Shown: positions 50,812 to 59,071 of the stretch, one piece after another
Layout of the letters: every line of letters starts with the position of its first letter
How positions within the stretch are numbered: the stretch's first letter is position 1
Source: Oligoflexia bacterium
GTDB taxonomy: Bacteria > Bdellovibrionota > Bdellovibrionia > Bdellovibrionales > Bdellovibrionaceae
Assembly (NCBI GenBank): GCA_016861345.1
Contig: BOLD01000004.1
Span: forward strand, 62,001-126,000
Length of the DNA stretch: 64,000 nt
Direction of reading: 5' to 3'
Made by a program: the position numbers and the translations under genes
The notes under the pieces: model-generated
The model's database searches: none
Told to the model about the DNA's origin: nothing
The model's input: only the letters and a program-made list of their open reading frames with translations

Positions 50812-51604
50812 GCTTTTAGCAATATTTGTAGCCCTCTGTTTTTTTGTGGGCTGCGACCTTGTGGAAAAAAAGGATTTTAATACAGCGACGGCCTATGCTG
50901 AAAAAAAAGAATTTCGGCAGGCCCTCGTTTATTATGATCGAGTCATACAACGAAACCAAGAGACCGAAATCAGCCTGTTCGCCGCCCGAGAGGGCGCCCG
51001 AATTTCTTTGCTGGACTTAAAAGACTTTAAAAAGGCGGCGGAATATTACCAGCTAATAGTTCTTTATTCAAAGGATCTGGCCGAAAGGCTTTTGGCCCAA
51101 AAACAGATTGCAACAATTTATTTTGATCAGCTCACGGACTATTCAAGGGCGGTTGTCGAGATTAACAAGCTTCTTGGCATGAGCCTAGATCCTACTGAGG
51201 CGTCAAAATATAAAATGAATCTGGCCAGAGCATACTATTATCAAAACAACTTTTTCCAGGCAGAATCTGAGGCCAACGAGTTTCTAAAAAAAAGCACAAA
51301 CGATGACGACCGATTTCAGATGCTGGTGCTTAAGGGAAATATCTTTTTAGCAAAAAAAGACATACAAAAGGCCTCAGAAATATTTCATGAAATTCTGAAA
51401 AAATATCCAGATCGAGCCGTCAAAGAAAATGTGGCCATCACTCTTGCTGTGGCTTACGAAGAGATGAAGGATTTTAATTCAGCCATTTCTGTGCTTGAGG
51501 CCATGCGACCCCATCATCCCCAGCCCGACTACATCGATATTCGAATTAAGCGCTTGCTTGAGCGTCAAAAAAATCAACCCAATGCAAAAAGAGGAAAAAA
51601 GTGA
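50777..51604 (+). CDS. TPR-repeat lipoprotein
   Basis: No specific family is assigned. The 275-residue product has a lipoprotein signal (KLLAIFVALCFFVGC, Cys26 from this start) and about six tetratricopeptide-like helical repeats (FRQALVYYDRVIQ, FKKAAEYYQLIVLY, YSRAVVEINKLL, IQKASEIFHEILKKYPD and others), resembling BamD/YbgF-type outer-membrane lipoproteins. ATG 50777 or 50792 could start it. Both lie inside the gyrA 3' end in another frame, and neither has a good ribosome site, so translation may be coupled to gyrA. Its stop overlaps the atpZ-like start (GTGA). Confidence 0.75.
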   Translation: MSPAKMQNSCTKLLAIFVALCFFVGCDLVEKKDFNTATAYAEKKEFRQALVYYDRVIQRNQETEISLFAAREGARISLLDLKDFKKAAEYYQLIVLYSKDLAERLLAQKQIATIYFDQLTDYSRAVVEINKLLGMSLDPTEASKYKMNLARAYYYQNNFFQAESEANEFLKKSTNDDDRFQMLVLKGNIFLAKKDIQKASEIFHEILKKYPDRAVKENVAITLAVAYEEMKDFNSAISVLEAMRPHHPQPDYIDIRIKRLLERQKNQPNAKRGKK

Positions 51605-51825
51605 AAAATAACAAGTACTTGATTTTTGCAGCGATGGGATTTGAATTGGGTGGAATTATCTTATCTTGTATTTGGCTTGGTTCGATAATCGATAAGCAAT
51701 ACTCATTGAATGGACTTGGAATTGCTGGATTGTCGATGGTTGGATTGGCCTCGTGGATTTACCACATTGTTATTTTAGCGAAAAGAATTGAAAAAACAGC
51801 AGAAGAGAAAAACAAAGACGAATGA
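51601..51825 (+). CDS. AtpZ-like small membrane protein of the ATP synthase locus
   Basis: The 74-residue product has two membrane helices (about residues 6-26 and 38-60) separated by a short loop with SIIDKQ. It matches the AtpZ/AtpI-type small proteins encoded ahead of Fo genes, which are thought to aid c-ring assembly or Mg2+ supply. GTG 51601 overlaps the upstream stop, and its own stop overlaps the next start by 4 bases (ATGA). Function is inferred from size, topology and place. Confidence 0.75.
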   Translation: MKNNKYLIFAAMGFELGGIILSCIWLGSIIDKQYSLNGLGIAGLSMVGLASWIYHIVILAKRIEKTAEEKNKDE

Positions 51826-52163
51826 AAACACTTCTCCTTTTTCAGGCCCTTGTCGTCGCAGCAGGAACAGCGGCGCTTGCCTACACAACAGAATATCGCT
51901 CTGCACAATCATTTCTCTATGGGGGGCTTCTTGTTCTGCTTAATCTGTCAGCACATGGACTGATTTGGTCATGGATTGTTCGCAAAAAACTCATTGCCCT
52001 GGCGGTCTCTCTCATTGTATTTAAGTACGCGATTTTCGGTGTCATTATTTTCCTTCTCGTAAGGTCAAACCAAGTGGACCCACTCTGGTTTAGTTTAGGA
52101 GTCGGAAGCTTACTGATTACCGGAATATTTAAAGCGGTCTTTTTCTTGAACCGAAAACAGTGA
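51822..52163 (+). CDS. AtpI-like ATP synthase subunit I protein
   Basis: The 113-residue product has four predicted membrane helices (for example ALVVAAGTAALAYTT and LIALAVSLIVFKYAIFGVIIFLLV) and basic loops (RKK), the pattern of the ATP synthase I family. It sits between the atpZ-like gene (4-base overlap) and atpB (6 bases). Members help assemble the c-ring but are not part of the finished enzyme in most species. Confidence 0.75.
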   Translation: MKTLLLFQALVVAAGTAALAYTTEYRSAQSFLYGGLLVLLNLSAHGLIWSWIVRKKLIALAVSLIVFKYAIFGVIIFLLVRSNQVDPLWFSLGVGSLLITGIFKAVFFLNRKQ

Positions 52164-52169
52164 GGAATC

Positions 52170-52859
52170 ATGTCTTTTAGCTTAACGTCTTTAATTCCAG
52201 GAGTTGGTAACGAATACGCTCACGTCGCAACAGCTGCAATTGTTTCTGGCGGGCTGATGCTGGCGGGGGCCGCAGCAAGAAGCTCAATGGTAAAACTTGG
52301 AGATAAAGCCGTTATTCCTGCCGATAAATTTTCAGCGAAGGGCTTAGTCGAACTGACCGTTGAGTTTATCCACGGGGTTGTCGACATGGTTATTGGTGAG
52401 CATGGGAGAAAATATACTCCGATGTTTTCAGCCGTTTTTGTATTTGTCCTGATTAACAATCTTGTTGGAGTTATTCCTGGAATGACACCAGCAACTCAGC
52501 AAATTAACACAACCCTTGGTATGGGTATTTTTATGTTCTTGGCCTATAACTACCTTGGACTTAAAGAGAACGGCGTTGCCTACCTTAAACACTTCTTGGG
52601 GCCATTGCTTGCACTGGCGCCGCTCATGGTTGTGATCGAAGTGATCTCACACATCGTTCGACCAGTGAGCTTGGGACTTCGTCTTGCAAACGTGATGATG
52701 GGTGACCACACCGTTCTTGGTGTGTTTACAGACCTTGTCCCACTACTGGTTCCAATTCCATTCTATTTGCTCGGAATTTTCGTCTGCTTCGTGCAAGCAT
52801 TCGTCTTCACTCTTCTGTCGATGGTGTATATCGCCCTTGCGACAGCGCACGACCATTAA
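52170..52859 (+). CDS. atpB: ATP synthase Fo a subunit
   Basis: Subunit a forms the half-channels beside the c-ring. The 229-residue product has the essential arginine in LRLANVMMGDHTVLGVF (SLGLRLANVM) and the NNLVGVIPGMTPATQQINTTLGM helix. It is shorter than E. coli a (271). It stands with atpE here, about 20 kb from the F1 genes. Confidence 0.96.
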   Translation: MSFSLTSLIPGVGNEYAHVATAAIVSGGLMLAGAAARSSMVKLGDKAVIPADKFSAKGLVELTVEFIHGVVDMVIGEHGRKYTPMFSAVFVFVLINNLVGVIPGMTPATQQINTTLGMGIFMFLAYNYLGLKENGVAYLKHFLGPLLALAPLMVVIEVISHIVRPVSLGLRLANVMMGDHTVLGVFTDLVPLLVPIPFYLLGIFVCFVQAFVFTLLSMVYIALATAHDH

Positions 52860-52906
52860 TAGACAACCAACAACTGTAAATTTAGTAAAAGAAGGAGAAA
52901 AACTAA

Positions 52907-53236
52907 ATGAAAACAGCAAAAACAGTATTCGCAGTAATCGTATCAACTCTTCTTGCAAACGTAGCGATGGCACAAGATGCCGCTCACGCTGCTGCTGCTG
53001 GCGGAATCACTGATAAAGGTCTAATCGCTCTTGCAGCTGGTTTGGCTATCGGCTTGGCAGCATTCGGAGGCGCGCTTGGACAATCTAAAGCTGCTGCATC
53101 TGCACTTGAGGGCATCGCTCGTAACCCAGCGGCTCAAGGTAAGATCTTCGTTCCAATGATCATCGGTCTTGCTCTTATCGAGTCACTTGTGATCTACGCT
53201 CTTGTTGTTGCTTTCGCACTCAACGGAAAAGTTTAA
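52907..53236 (+). CDS. atpE: ATP synthase Fo c subunit
   Basis: Subunit c forms the rotor ring. The 109-residue product has an N-terminal signal-like segment ([17 protein letters not shown], then QDAAHAAAA), followed by the two-helix hairpin with the polar loop [13 protein letters not shown] and the ion-binding Glu92 in [10 protein letters not shown]. Gln59 sits in the [10 protein letters not shown] part of helix 1. GGAG lies 8 bases before ATG 52907. The gene is followed by a strong terminator. Whether the leader is cleaved cannot be seen. Confidence 0.95.
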   Translation: MKTAKTVFAVIVSTLLANVAMAQDAAHAAAAGGITDKGLIALAAGLAIGLAAFGGALGQSKAAASALEGIARNPAAQGKIFVPMIIGLALIESLVIYALVVAFALNGKV

Positions 53237-53264
53237 TTCCAAAGAATTAAATTCTAAGAAAATT

Positions 53265-53293
53265 AAGGAGATACTCGAGTATCTCCTTTTTTT
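53265..53293 (+). terminator. Rho-independent terminator after atpE
   Basis: AAGGAGATAC (53265-53274) pairs with GTATCTCCTT (53279-53288) around a TCGA loop, within a run of seven T residues (53287-53293). It ends the gyrA to atpE gene run. Confidence 0.9.
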
Positions 53294-53301
53294 ATCTCTT
53301 T

Positions 53302-53353
53302 ATGTAAAGCCAACTTGACATTTCTATAAATGCATGTAAAGCTAACTGTACAT
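53302..53353 (+). promoter_or_regulatory. Pair of 20-bp direct repeats, probable operator of the XRE / membrane-protein operon
   Basis: ATGTAAAGCCAACTTGACAT (53302-53321) and ATGTAAAGCTAACTGTACAT (53334-53353) match at 17 of 20 positions and lie 32 bases apart, about three helical turns. The first copy includes TTGACA (53315-53320), and the second ends directly at ATG 53354. They are well placed to be bound by the XRE protein encoded just downstream, giving autoregulation. No clear -10 box at standard spacing is seen. Confidence 0.55.
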
Positions 53354-53578
53354 ATGGGAAATTTAACTTTACAGCTCAAAATTCGAACTCGACTTGCCCT
53401 CTTTCGCTCTGATCGTGGGCTCACCCAGCAAGAACTTGCCGACGCCATTGGCGTCACACGGGCAACGATCATCGCCATTGAAAAAGAAAACTATAATCCG
53501 TCGCTCGAACTGGCCTTTCGAATCGCACGGCATTTTAAAACAGACATTCACTCAATTTTTTACGTTCGGGAGGACTAG
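53354..53578 (+). CDS. XRE-family HTH transcriptional regulator
   Basis: The 74-residue protein is almost only a Cro/C1-type helix-turn-helix (LALFRSDRGLTQQELADAIGVTRATIIAIEKENYNPSLELAFRIARHFKTDIHSIF), the short form typical of regulators paired with a membrane protein. ATG 53354 is chosen because the alternative ATG 53330 would add eight residues encoded wholly by the operator-like repeat. Neither has a Shine-Dalgarno, so the transcript may be nearly leaderless. The membrane-protein gene begins 1 base after the stop, so both share one transcript. Confidence 0.85.
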   Translation: MGNLTLQLKIRTRLALFRSDRGLTQQELADAIGVTRATIIAIEKENYNPSLELAFRIARHFKTDIHSIFYVRED

Positions 53579-53579
53579 T

Positions 53580-54200
53580 ATGAACACGATTAATAAATTA
53601 GACAAAATCCATGATAAAATTATTCAGATTACGATTTATATGTTTCCTGTCGCCCTTGCAGCAATTGCCCTTGATTACTTAGGATACAACGATAGATCAG
53701 ACGGCAAAACAATCATGCACTATTTATTCGATATTTGCGGCTGGGGTATTGTTATTTGGACCACAGCCGTTATTTACCTCTTTTTTGCAATCGCAATAAA
53801 TAAAAATCTAAAAAATAAAGTTGTTAGAAAACTTGCCGGCATTAGTGAAAATGATGAGCGCGAAGCGCAGATCACCGGAGTAGCGAGTAAAAAAACATTC
53901 ATCACCGCAACAGGAGCGATGATATTGCTCGTATTTTTAAGCGCCCTTAATATTGTTGTTTACAAGTATCCACAAAGCTTAAGAACTGAGGGCAAGAATG
54001 GAGCCATCCTTATTGGGATGAGCTTAAAGTTAGTCGAAGATAAGCCGATGGAAACAACACAAGCCGCCGAAGACGGGAAAATTTATATTATTAATTATAA
54101 AGGCCTTCCACTAACTGGCGCGGGCATGTTGATTCTTATTTTTATAATTCAAATTGGCGGATTTTATTACTTTTCAAAAAAAGAAAGTGCTGTCGGATAA
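53580..54200 (+). CDS. Four-helix integral membrane protein of unknown function, partner of XRE regulator
   Basis: The 206-residue protein has four predicted membrane helices: MFPVALAAIALDYLG, a second starting GIVIWTTAVIYLFFAIAI, FITATGAMILLVFLSALNIVVY and AGMLILIFIIQIGGFYYF. The conserved-looking cytoplasmic segment RKLAGISENDEREAQITGVASKK resembles the DExR-type segment of small membrane proteins often encoded after short XRE regulators (DUF2178-like). GGGAGG at 53568-53573 supports ATG 53580. The function is unknown. A sensor or anti-regulator role for the pair is inference. Confidence 0.7.
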   Translation: MNTINKLDKIHDKIIQITIYMFPVALAAIALDYLGYNDRSDGKTIMHYLFDICGWGIVIWTTAVIYLFFAIAINKNLKNKVVRKLAGISENDEREAQITGVASKKTFITATGAMILLVFLSALNIVVYKYPQSLRTEGKNGAILIGMSLKLVEDKPMETTQAAEDGKIYIINYKGLPLTGAGMLILIFIIQIGGFYYFSKKESAVG

Positions 54201-54230
54201 TTCGCACAGTCACCGCCACTACGGCAGCGA

Positions 54231-55595
54231 CTACAAATACTTCTTCACCACAGCTTCAAACTGATCGCGTATTCGGTCAAGGCCGGCCTGAGTCGTTGCT
54301 TCATAGCGAAGAACGAGAACGGGCTGGGTGTTTGAAGATCTCGCCAGCGCCCAACCATCTTTGAAGCTCACGCGAACTCCGTCGAGCAGGTTTGTCGAAT
54401 AATCGGGTGAAGGTTTTGAGAAGGCTTCTTTGAGCTTTTCAACGATCAGAACCTTCTTCTCTTCGGTTGTGTCTACGCGCAATTCCGGAGTGTTGTAGGC
54501 ATGGGGATAGCCCTCAAGCAATTCTGGAATTGTCTTTCCTGTTTTTGAGAGAATTTCACAAACACGAAGTCCAGCATAAAGAGCGTCATCATAACCATAG
54601 TTGCGATCTGCAAAGAAAATGTGACCACTCATCTCGCCACCAAATGGAGCCTTTTCTAGCTTTACTTTTTCTTTAATGAGCGAGTGTCCCGTCTTCCACA
54701 TAATGGGAACTCCACCATGTTTTTTAATGTCATCGTACATAAGGTCAGAGCACTTCACATCGCCAATAATCTTTCCACCCTTAGATGTTTGAAGCACATC
54801 ACGGCTGACAAGGACCATGAGCTCATCGCCGTAAATCATTTTTCCAGTGTGATCAACAATACCGATACGGTCAGCATCACCGTCAAAGCCGATTCCAACT
54901 ACGGCACCTTCTTTTTTTACCTGTGCAACAAGAGCTGTGAGATTTTTTTCTACAGTTGGGTCCGGATGGTGATTTGGAAATTTTCCATCTGGCTCTTCAA
55001 AAAGGATGGTTGGTTTTAATCCAACAACCTCGAAAAGTTTTTTTACTATGCACCCGGCAGCCCCGTTGCCGCAATCAAGAACAACTTTGATGGGCTTCAT
55101 TGAGCCAAATTCTTTTCTGTATCGCTCAAGATACTGAGGGAAAATATCCAGTTTTGTTTCTTTTCCCTGACCTGTAGCAAACTGGCCTTTTTCAATGATT
55201 CTACGAAGCTCCTGAATTTCGTCGCCGAAAATTGTTTGTTTGCCGACACTGACTTTAAATCCATTATAATCTGGAGGATTGTGGCTGCCGGTGATCATGA
55301 GGGCCCCGTCAACACCGGGAACCTCAAAGGTTGTGTAGTAAGAAATGGGTGAGGTCACAAGGCCGATGTAGATAACATTTCCACCAGAGTCGAGCACACC
55401 TTGAGTCAGTGAAGCCTTGATCTCTGGGCCAGAAAGGCGGGCGTCGTGGCCGATGGTAATTGTGGGCGTTCTTCCGAACTTATTAACGTAGTGTTGGACA
55501 TAGGCTCGCCCCAAAAGATAGGCAAAGTCTTTATCAAACTGCTTTTCGTACACACCGCGAATATCGTACTCTCGAAAAATAACTGAATCGTACAT
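54231..55595 (-). CDS. Phosphomannomutase/phosphoglucomutase (AlgC/ManB family)
   Basis: The enzyme interconverts hexose-6- and hexose-1-phosphates for sugar nucleotide and surface polysaccharide synthesis. The 454-residue product has all four family motifs: the phosphoserine loop MITGSHNPPDYNGFK, the metal loop GFDGDADRIGIVD, the sugar-binding GGEMSGHIFF, and the C-terminal phosphate loop RSSNTQPVLVLRYEA. The RSSNTQP form with this length fits the dual-specificity bacterial branch, so glucose and mannose phosphates are both plausible substrates. It is a single gene, followed upstream by the chaperone cluster on the same strand. Confidence 0.93.
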   Translation of the reverse strand: MYDSVIFREYDIRGVYEKQFDKDFAYLLGRAYVQHYVNKFGRTPTITIGHDARLSGPEIKASLTQGVLDSGGNVIYIGLVTSPISYYTTFEVPGVDGALMITGSHNPPDYNGFKVSVGKQTIFGDEIQELRRIIEKGQFATGQGKETKLDIFPQYLERYRKEFGSMKPIKVVLDCGNGAAGCIVKKLFEVVGLKPTILFEEPDGKFPNHHPDPTVEKNLTALVAQVKKEGAVVGIGFDGDADRIGIVDHTGKMIYGDELMVLVSRDVLQTSKGGKIIGDVKCSDLMYDDIKKHGGVPIMWKTGHSLIKEKVKLEKAPFGGEMSGHIFFADRNYGYDDALYAGLRVCEILSKTGKTIPELLEGYPHAYNTPELRVDTTEEKKVLIVEKLKEAFSKPSPDYSTNLLDGVRVSFKDGWALARSSNTQPVLVLRYEATTQAGLDRIRDQFEAVVKKYL

Positions 55596-55610
55596 TACTT
55601 ACTCCAACTA

Positions 55611-56564
55611 TTAGGACTTATTGATTTTAACAAAAGACTCTTCCCTTTTCATTTCTAACCAATTTTTAAAATGTTTTTGAAATGACTTTTCAAAAAGAGA
55701 AGCGCGAATTTTTTCCTTTTCTTTCTCATATCGAGAATCTGCAACGATTTTTTTAGAGACAACCTTCAGAATATGATATCCAGCGCGTGACTTCACAATG
55801 CCGCTGGTCTCCCCTGCCGACAGATTAGAGACGGCTTCTTCCATTTCTTTTGCGAATTCACCGGCTTTAAATGTTCCCAGTGCGCCACCAGAAGCAAAGT
55901 TTGAGTCCTCGCTGTGTTGTTCCGCGACGACTTCGAAAGATTCTCCAGAGCGGATTTTTTTAAGCGCGACCTGGGCCCTTTCAAGCGCAGCTTCCGGCCC
56001 GCCCTTTTTGGGGTTGAATAAAATATGAGAAAGCGTGTATTCGTAAACCCCAGCAGAGCTTTCGGGATGTAGCCGCACATACTGAGCCATGATGTCCTCA
56101 TCGGTCACACGAATTTTTGATGTGATTTCACCTTCAATGAGAGATTGGCGTTCAATTCTGGATTTGACAAAGTCTTGATATTCAGAGGCGCCAATGCCCT
56201 GACTCTTTAGAGACGCCATCATTTCAGTCCGAGATACTCCATTTTTCTTGGCAATGTCTCGTATTTCTTGCTCAACGCGCTCAACAGTTACGCTCAGGTT
56301 GAGACGCTTAATTTCAGAGTCGAGAATTTTTTCATTGATGAGATACTCAAGGCGCAGCTCCCGAGCTTTTTTTAAGTTGTCGACAGAGTTTCCTAAAAGG
56401 AGGAGATCATCGATAAAGCCATTTTGCTCGAGCTTCTTTGCAAAGGCAGAGAGATCAGTTTCAAGAACGATCTCGTTGTTCACAACAGCAACAACGCGCT
56501 CGACGAGCTCTGCGCGAGCGGAAAGGTTAAAGCAAAGGATGATTGGTAAAACAAAAAACTTCAT
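55611..56564 (-). CDS. surA: SurA-like periplasmic parvulin chaperone
   Basis: SurA escorts outer-membrane proteins through the periplasm. The 317-residue product has a signal peptide (FFVLPIILCFNLSARA), an N-terminal SurA-type domain (ELVERVVAVVNNEIVLETDLSAF) and one parvulin domain (TLSHILFNPKKGGPEAALERA, then GTFKAGEFAKEMEEAVSNLSAGETSGIVKSRAGYHILKV). E. coli SurA has two parvulin domains and 428 residues, so this is a shorter form. It is the last of three parvulin genes and overlaps the preceding one by 4 bases. Confidence 0.88.
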   Translation of the reverse strand: MKFFVLPIILCFNLSARAELVERVVAVVNNEIVLETDLSAFAKKLEQNGFIDDLLLLGNSVDNLKKARELRLEYLINEKILDSEIKRLNLSVTVERVEQEIRDIAKKNGVSRTEMMASLKSQGIGASEYQDFVKSRIERQSLIEGEITSKIRVTDEDIMAQYVRLHPESSAGVYEYTLSHILFNPKKGGPEAALERAQVALKKIRSGESFEVVAEQHSEDSNFASGGALGTFKAGEFAKEMEEAVSNLSAGETSGIVKSRAGYHILKVVSKKIVADSRYEKEKEKIRASLFEKSFQKHFKNWLEMKREESFVKINKS

Positions 56565-57541
56565 TTGGTTCCCCTTGTCTCAACAGAAATAGATTGTATC
56601 AGCTCCGTGTTTTTCATTACGCGGGCGGTGCGAATTTGTTTGTCGAGCCAACCCATAAATTCAGCCTGCTCTTTTTTACCCAGGATAACCTGACTGATTT
56701 GGTCTCTAACCTCTTCAATCGAGGCATACCCAGCCGGAGCTTTGCGATCAACTTTAAAGATATGAAATCCGTACGAACTTTCGAGCACCTGACTGATGCC
56801 GCCGACGGGCAAAAGGAAAGCTTTGTCAAAGATATCAACCGAACCCTTTTCAACCCAGCCAACAACCCCGCCGGATTTTGCCTCGGGAGCGACAGAATAT
56901 TTTGAAGCAAGAGTTGCGAAATCTTGTTTTTTTCCCAACTCATCTTTGATGGATTGGGCCTTGGTGAGGTCGTCGACAATGATTTGTCTCAAATAAATAC
57001 GCTCGCGGCGACGATACTTGTCCTTGTTGTCGTCATAGTATCTCTTGATTTCCTCAGTAGTTGGCTTCGGTATTTTTTCACCGATAATTTTGAAGACCTT
57101 CTGGTCAACAAGGGTTTGACGTAAACTCTCTTTCCAGCCACTGAGAGAGAGCCCCTCTTGGGCGAGCATTCGCCGAAATGCGAGATCATCTGGGTAGCCA
57201 GAGCGAACCGAGTTGACCTCCGCCTCAAGCTCAGAATCACTGATCTGGATATTTTGAAGCTTTGCATAGTCTTTGATGATCGACTGAAGAATAAAATTTT
57301 TGATCACATCATTTTTTGCGCGAGCAATATTGTTGGGATCTTTCGCGGCTAGGGCGTCAAAACTTTTTAAACCAACCACAAGCTGTTCAGCAAAATCCTT
57401 TGCCGTGAGCTTGTGCTCGTTCACCTGAAGGACAACCTGGGACCCAACTTTGTTGGACCCGAACTGGCAGCCAGTCAATATCACAATGCCCATAAAAGCA
57501 AAAAGCCCCAAGACGGGGCTTTTTTTCATTACAAAACGCAT
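56561..57541 (-). CDS. Parvulin-type peptidyl-prolyl isomerase lipoprotein (PrsA-like)
   Basis: The 326-residue product carries a lipoprotein signal (LFAFMGIVILTGC, Cys25 from this start), a SurA-N/PrsA-like helical domain and one parvulin domain (RIYLRQIIVDDLTKAQSIKDEL, then GVVGWVEKGSVDIFDKAFLLPVGGISQVLESSYGFHIFKV). ATG 57541 with GAGG 3 bases upstream is preferred to GTG 57550. It is likely anchored at a periplasmic membrane face and helps fold exported proteins with its two neighbours. Confidence 0.88.
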   Translation of the reverse strand: MRFVMKKSPVLGLFAFMGIVILTGCQFGSNKVGSQVVLQVNEHKLTAKDFAEQLVVGLKSFDALAAKDPNNIARAKNDVIKNFILQSIIKDYAKLQNIQISDSELEAEVNSVRSGYPDDLAFRRMLAQEGLSLSGWKESLRQTLVDQKVFKIIGEKIPKPTTEEIKRYYDDNKDKYRRRERIYLRQIIVDDLTKAQSIKDELGKKQDFATLASKYSVAPEAKSGGVVGWVEKGSVDIFDKAFLLPVGGISQVLESSYGFHIFKVDRKAPAGYASIEEVRDQISQVILGKKEQAEFMGWLDKQIRTARVMKNTELIQSISVETRGTK

Positions 57542-57549
57542 TTTCCTCA

Positions 57550-58368
57550 CTACTCGATGAGCTTGGGGTTTGTTTTAATCGTGTAACCCCTCTTAAGCTT
57601 ATCAAAATATTCGTTAAAAACTTGTTTGCGCTTTTCATCAAAAACAGCAGCCCGTAATTGCCGTTTGTTCGCGTTCTCGAAAGCGCGCACGCCCGTTACT
57701 TTCACTATATGAATACCATAAGGAGTTTCAACAAGCCCCTTAATTTCTCCAGTTTTTGCATTCACAACAGCGTCATAATACGCGGGAACAAGAGTTGTTC
57801 GATTTTGCCATCCCACATCACCACCAGCCTGCTTGCTGAGTGGGTCGTCTGAATAGAGCTTAACAAGCTCTTCAAAGCTTCTCTTGCTCTTTTTGACTTC
57901 TTCAAAGATTTCCTTTGCTCTCTTCTGTGCCTCGGCCCTTTGCACGGCAGTAGCGCCAGGTTTAAGTTCAATCAGGATGTGTGAGGTTCGAATCTCTGGA
58001 TTTTTCTTATAGTAATCTTCCATCTCTTTATCCGAAACGCTGATTTTTTGAACCTTTTGACCAAGCTCCTTTTCAAGCAGCGCGCGATAGAGCTCTTGTT
58101 TCATCCGGTCCTGAACCATAGGATCTTTTTCAAGGGCCTTTTTCTCGGCCTCCTGAACGCCAAGCTCATATCGAACAAGATCCTCTAAAAACTGCGCTTT
58201 TGTCGGAGGATTAACAGCCTGATTCTTAACCTCGAGATACTTTTTATTGAATTCTTCAAGTGTAATTTTTTTTGAACCAACGATAGCAATTGTTTCGTCT
58301 TTTGCCGCCTGAGCGAAAGCAAGGGTTCCGGCCAAAACAACGCCAATAAATACTGAAAAACTTTTCAT
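57550..58368 (-). CDS. Periplasmic parvulin-type peptidyl-prolyl isomerase (PpiC-like)
   Basis: The 272-residue product has a signal peptide (SVFIGVVLAGTLAFAQA), an N-terminal helical region beginning ETIAIVGSKKITLEEFNKKYLEV and a full parvulin domain (IRTSHILIELKPGATAVQRAEAQKRA, then GGDVGWQNRTTLVPAYYDAVVNAKTGEIKGLVETPYGIHIVKV). The stop lies just before the next gene's ribosome site. It heads the three-gene parvulin cluster. Confidence 0.9.
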   Translation of the reverse strand: MKSFSVFIGVVLAGTLAFAQAAKDETIAIVGSKKITLEEFNKKYLEVKNQAVNPPTKAQFLEDLVRYELGVQEAEKKALEKDPMVQDRMKQELYRALLEKELGQKVQKISVSDKEMEDYYKKNPEIRTSHILIELKPGATAVQRAEAQKRAKEIFEEVKKSKRSFEELVKLYSDDPLSKQAGGDVGWQNRTTLVPAYYDAVVNAKTGEIKGLVETPYGIHIVKVTGVRAFENANKRQLRAAVFDEKRKQVFNEYFDKLKRGYTIKTNPKLIE

Positions 58369-58415
58369 AATTCATCCTTTGAAAGGTCAAAAATCCTTTT
58401 CATAAAGGCTAACAC

Positions 58416-59069
58416 TTAAGTTTGGCTGGTCGCAATTTTTTTAACACAGTCAGATTTGGCATTGTGCAGCGCTTCCGCAAGAGAGTTTGCAAGGTCGGGA
58501 GACCTTGGATCAATTTCCTTATTGATGGGAGCAAGTGGCCCCCGCCACTCGATAAGGACTTTAGAAAAAGGCTTTGGGAGATAAGCCTTATTCCATGACT
58601 TTTCAGCAACCCATCTGCGATCACAGGCGACCCCGGCATAGTAAATTGGGGCGCCCATCAGTCGACTGAGTTCAAAAATTCCTGGCTTCACCTGATAAAT
58701 TGGTCCCTTTGGGCCATCAACAGCAAAACTACTGTTGTACCCCTCTTTGACAAGCCTCAACAAACCCTTCAGGGCCTGTACTCCCCCGCGAGTTGAAGAG
58801 CCCCGAGTTGTGCGCCCTCCGACGAGATGAATAAGGGTGTTCATCATCTCGCCGTCTTTGCTTGTCGAAGCAATTGTTGCCAAACGATAGCGACCAATGA
58901 GCTGCATAAGAACGAGCTCGTCCCCATGCCAATGAGCAAGAACAAAGGGCTTTTTATTTATCAGAGCCTCTTTCATCTCTGGCGGCTCAATTAGGGTGAG
59001 TCGCCAGGTCATTGAGAGAAGCTTATAAATAACCCAAATAATAAGTGGGTAAACGTATTTTCGAAGCAA
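58416..59069 (-). CDS. DUF374-family lysophospholipid acyltransferase-like protein
   Basis: The 217-residue product has an N-terminal hydrophobic segment (YVYPLIIWVIYKLLSMTW) and the DUF374 signatures: HWHGDELVLMQ (equivalent to the HxxxxD acyltransferase motif), TSKDGEMMNTLIHLVGGRTTRGSSTRGGVQAL and VDGPKGPIYQVKPGI. Relatives transfer acyl or sugar-lipid groups in envelope lipid synthesis. The acceptor is unknown. The start is TTG 59069, 2 bases after the etfA stop, so it belongs to the etfBA transcript. Confidence 0.82.
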   Translation of the reverse strand: MLRKYVYPLIIWVIYKLLSMTWRLTLIEPPEMKEALINKKPFVLAHWHGDELVLMQLIGRYRLATIASTSKDGEMMNTLIHLVGGRTTRGSSTRGGVQALKGLLRLVKEGYNSSFAVDGPKGPIYQVKPGIFELSRLMGAPIYYAGVACDRRWVAEKSWNKAYLPKPFSKVLIEWRGPLAPINKEIDPRSPDLANSLAEALHNAKSDCVKKIATSQT

Positions 59070-59071
59070 AA

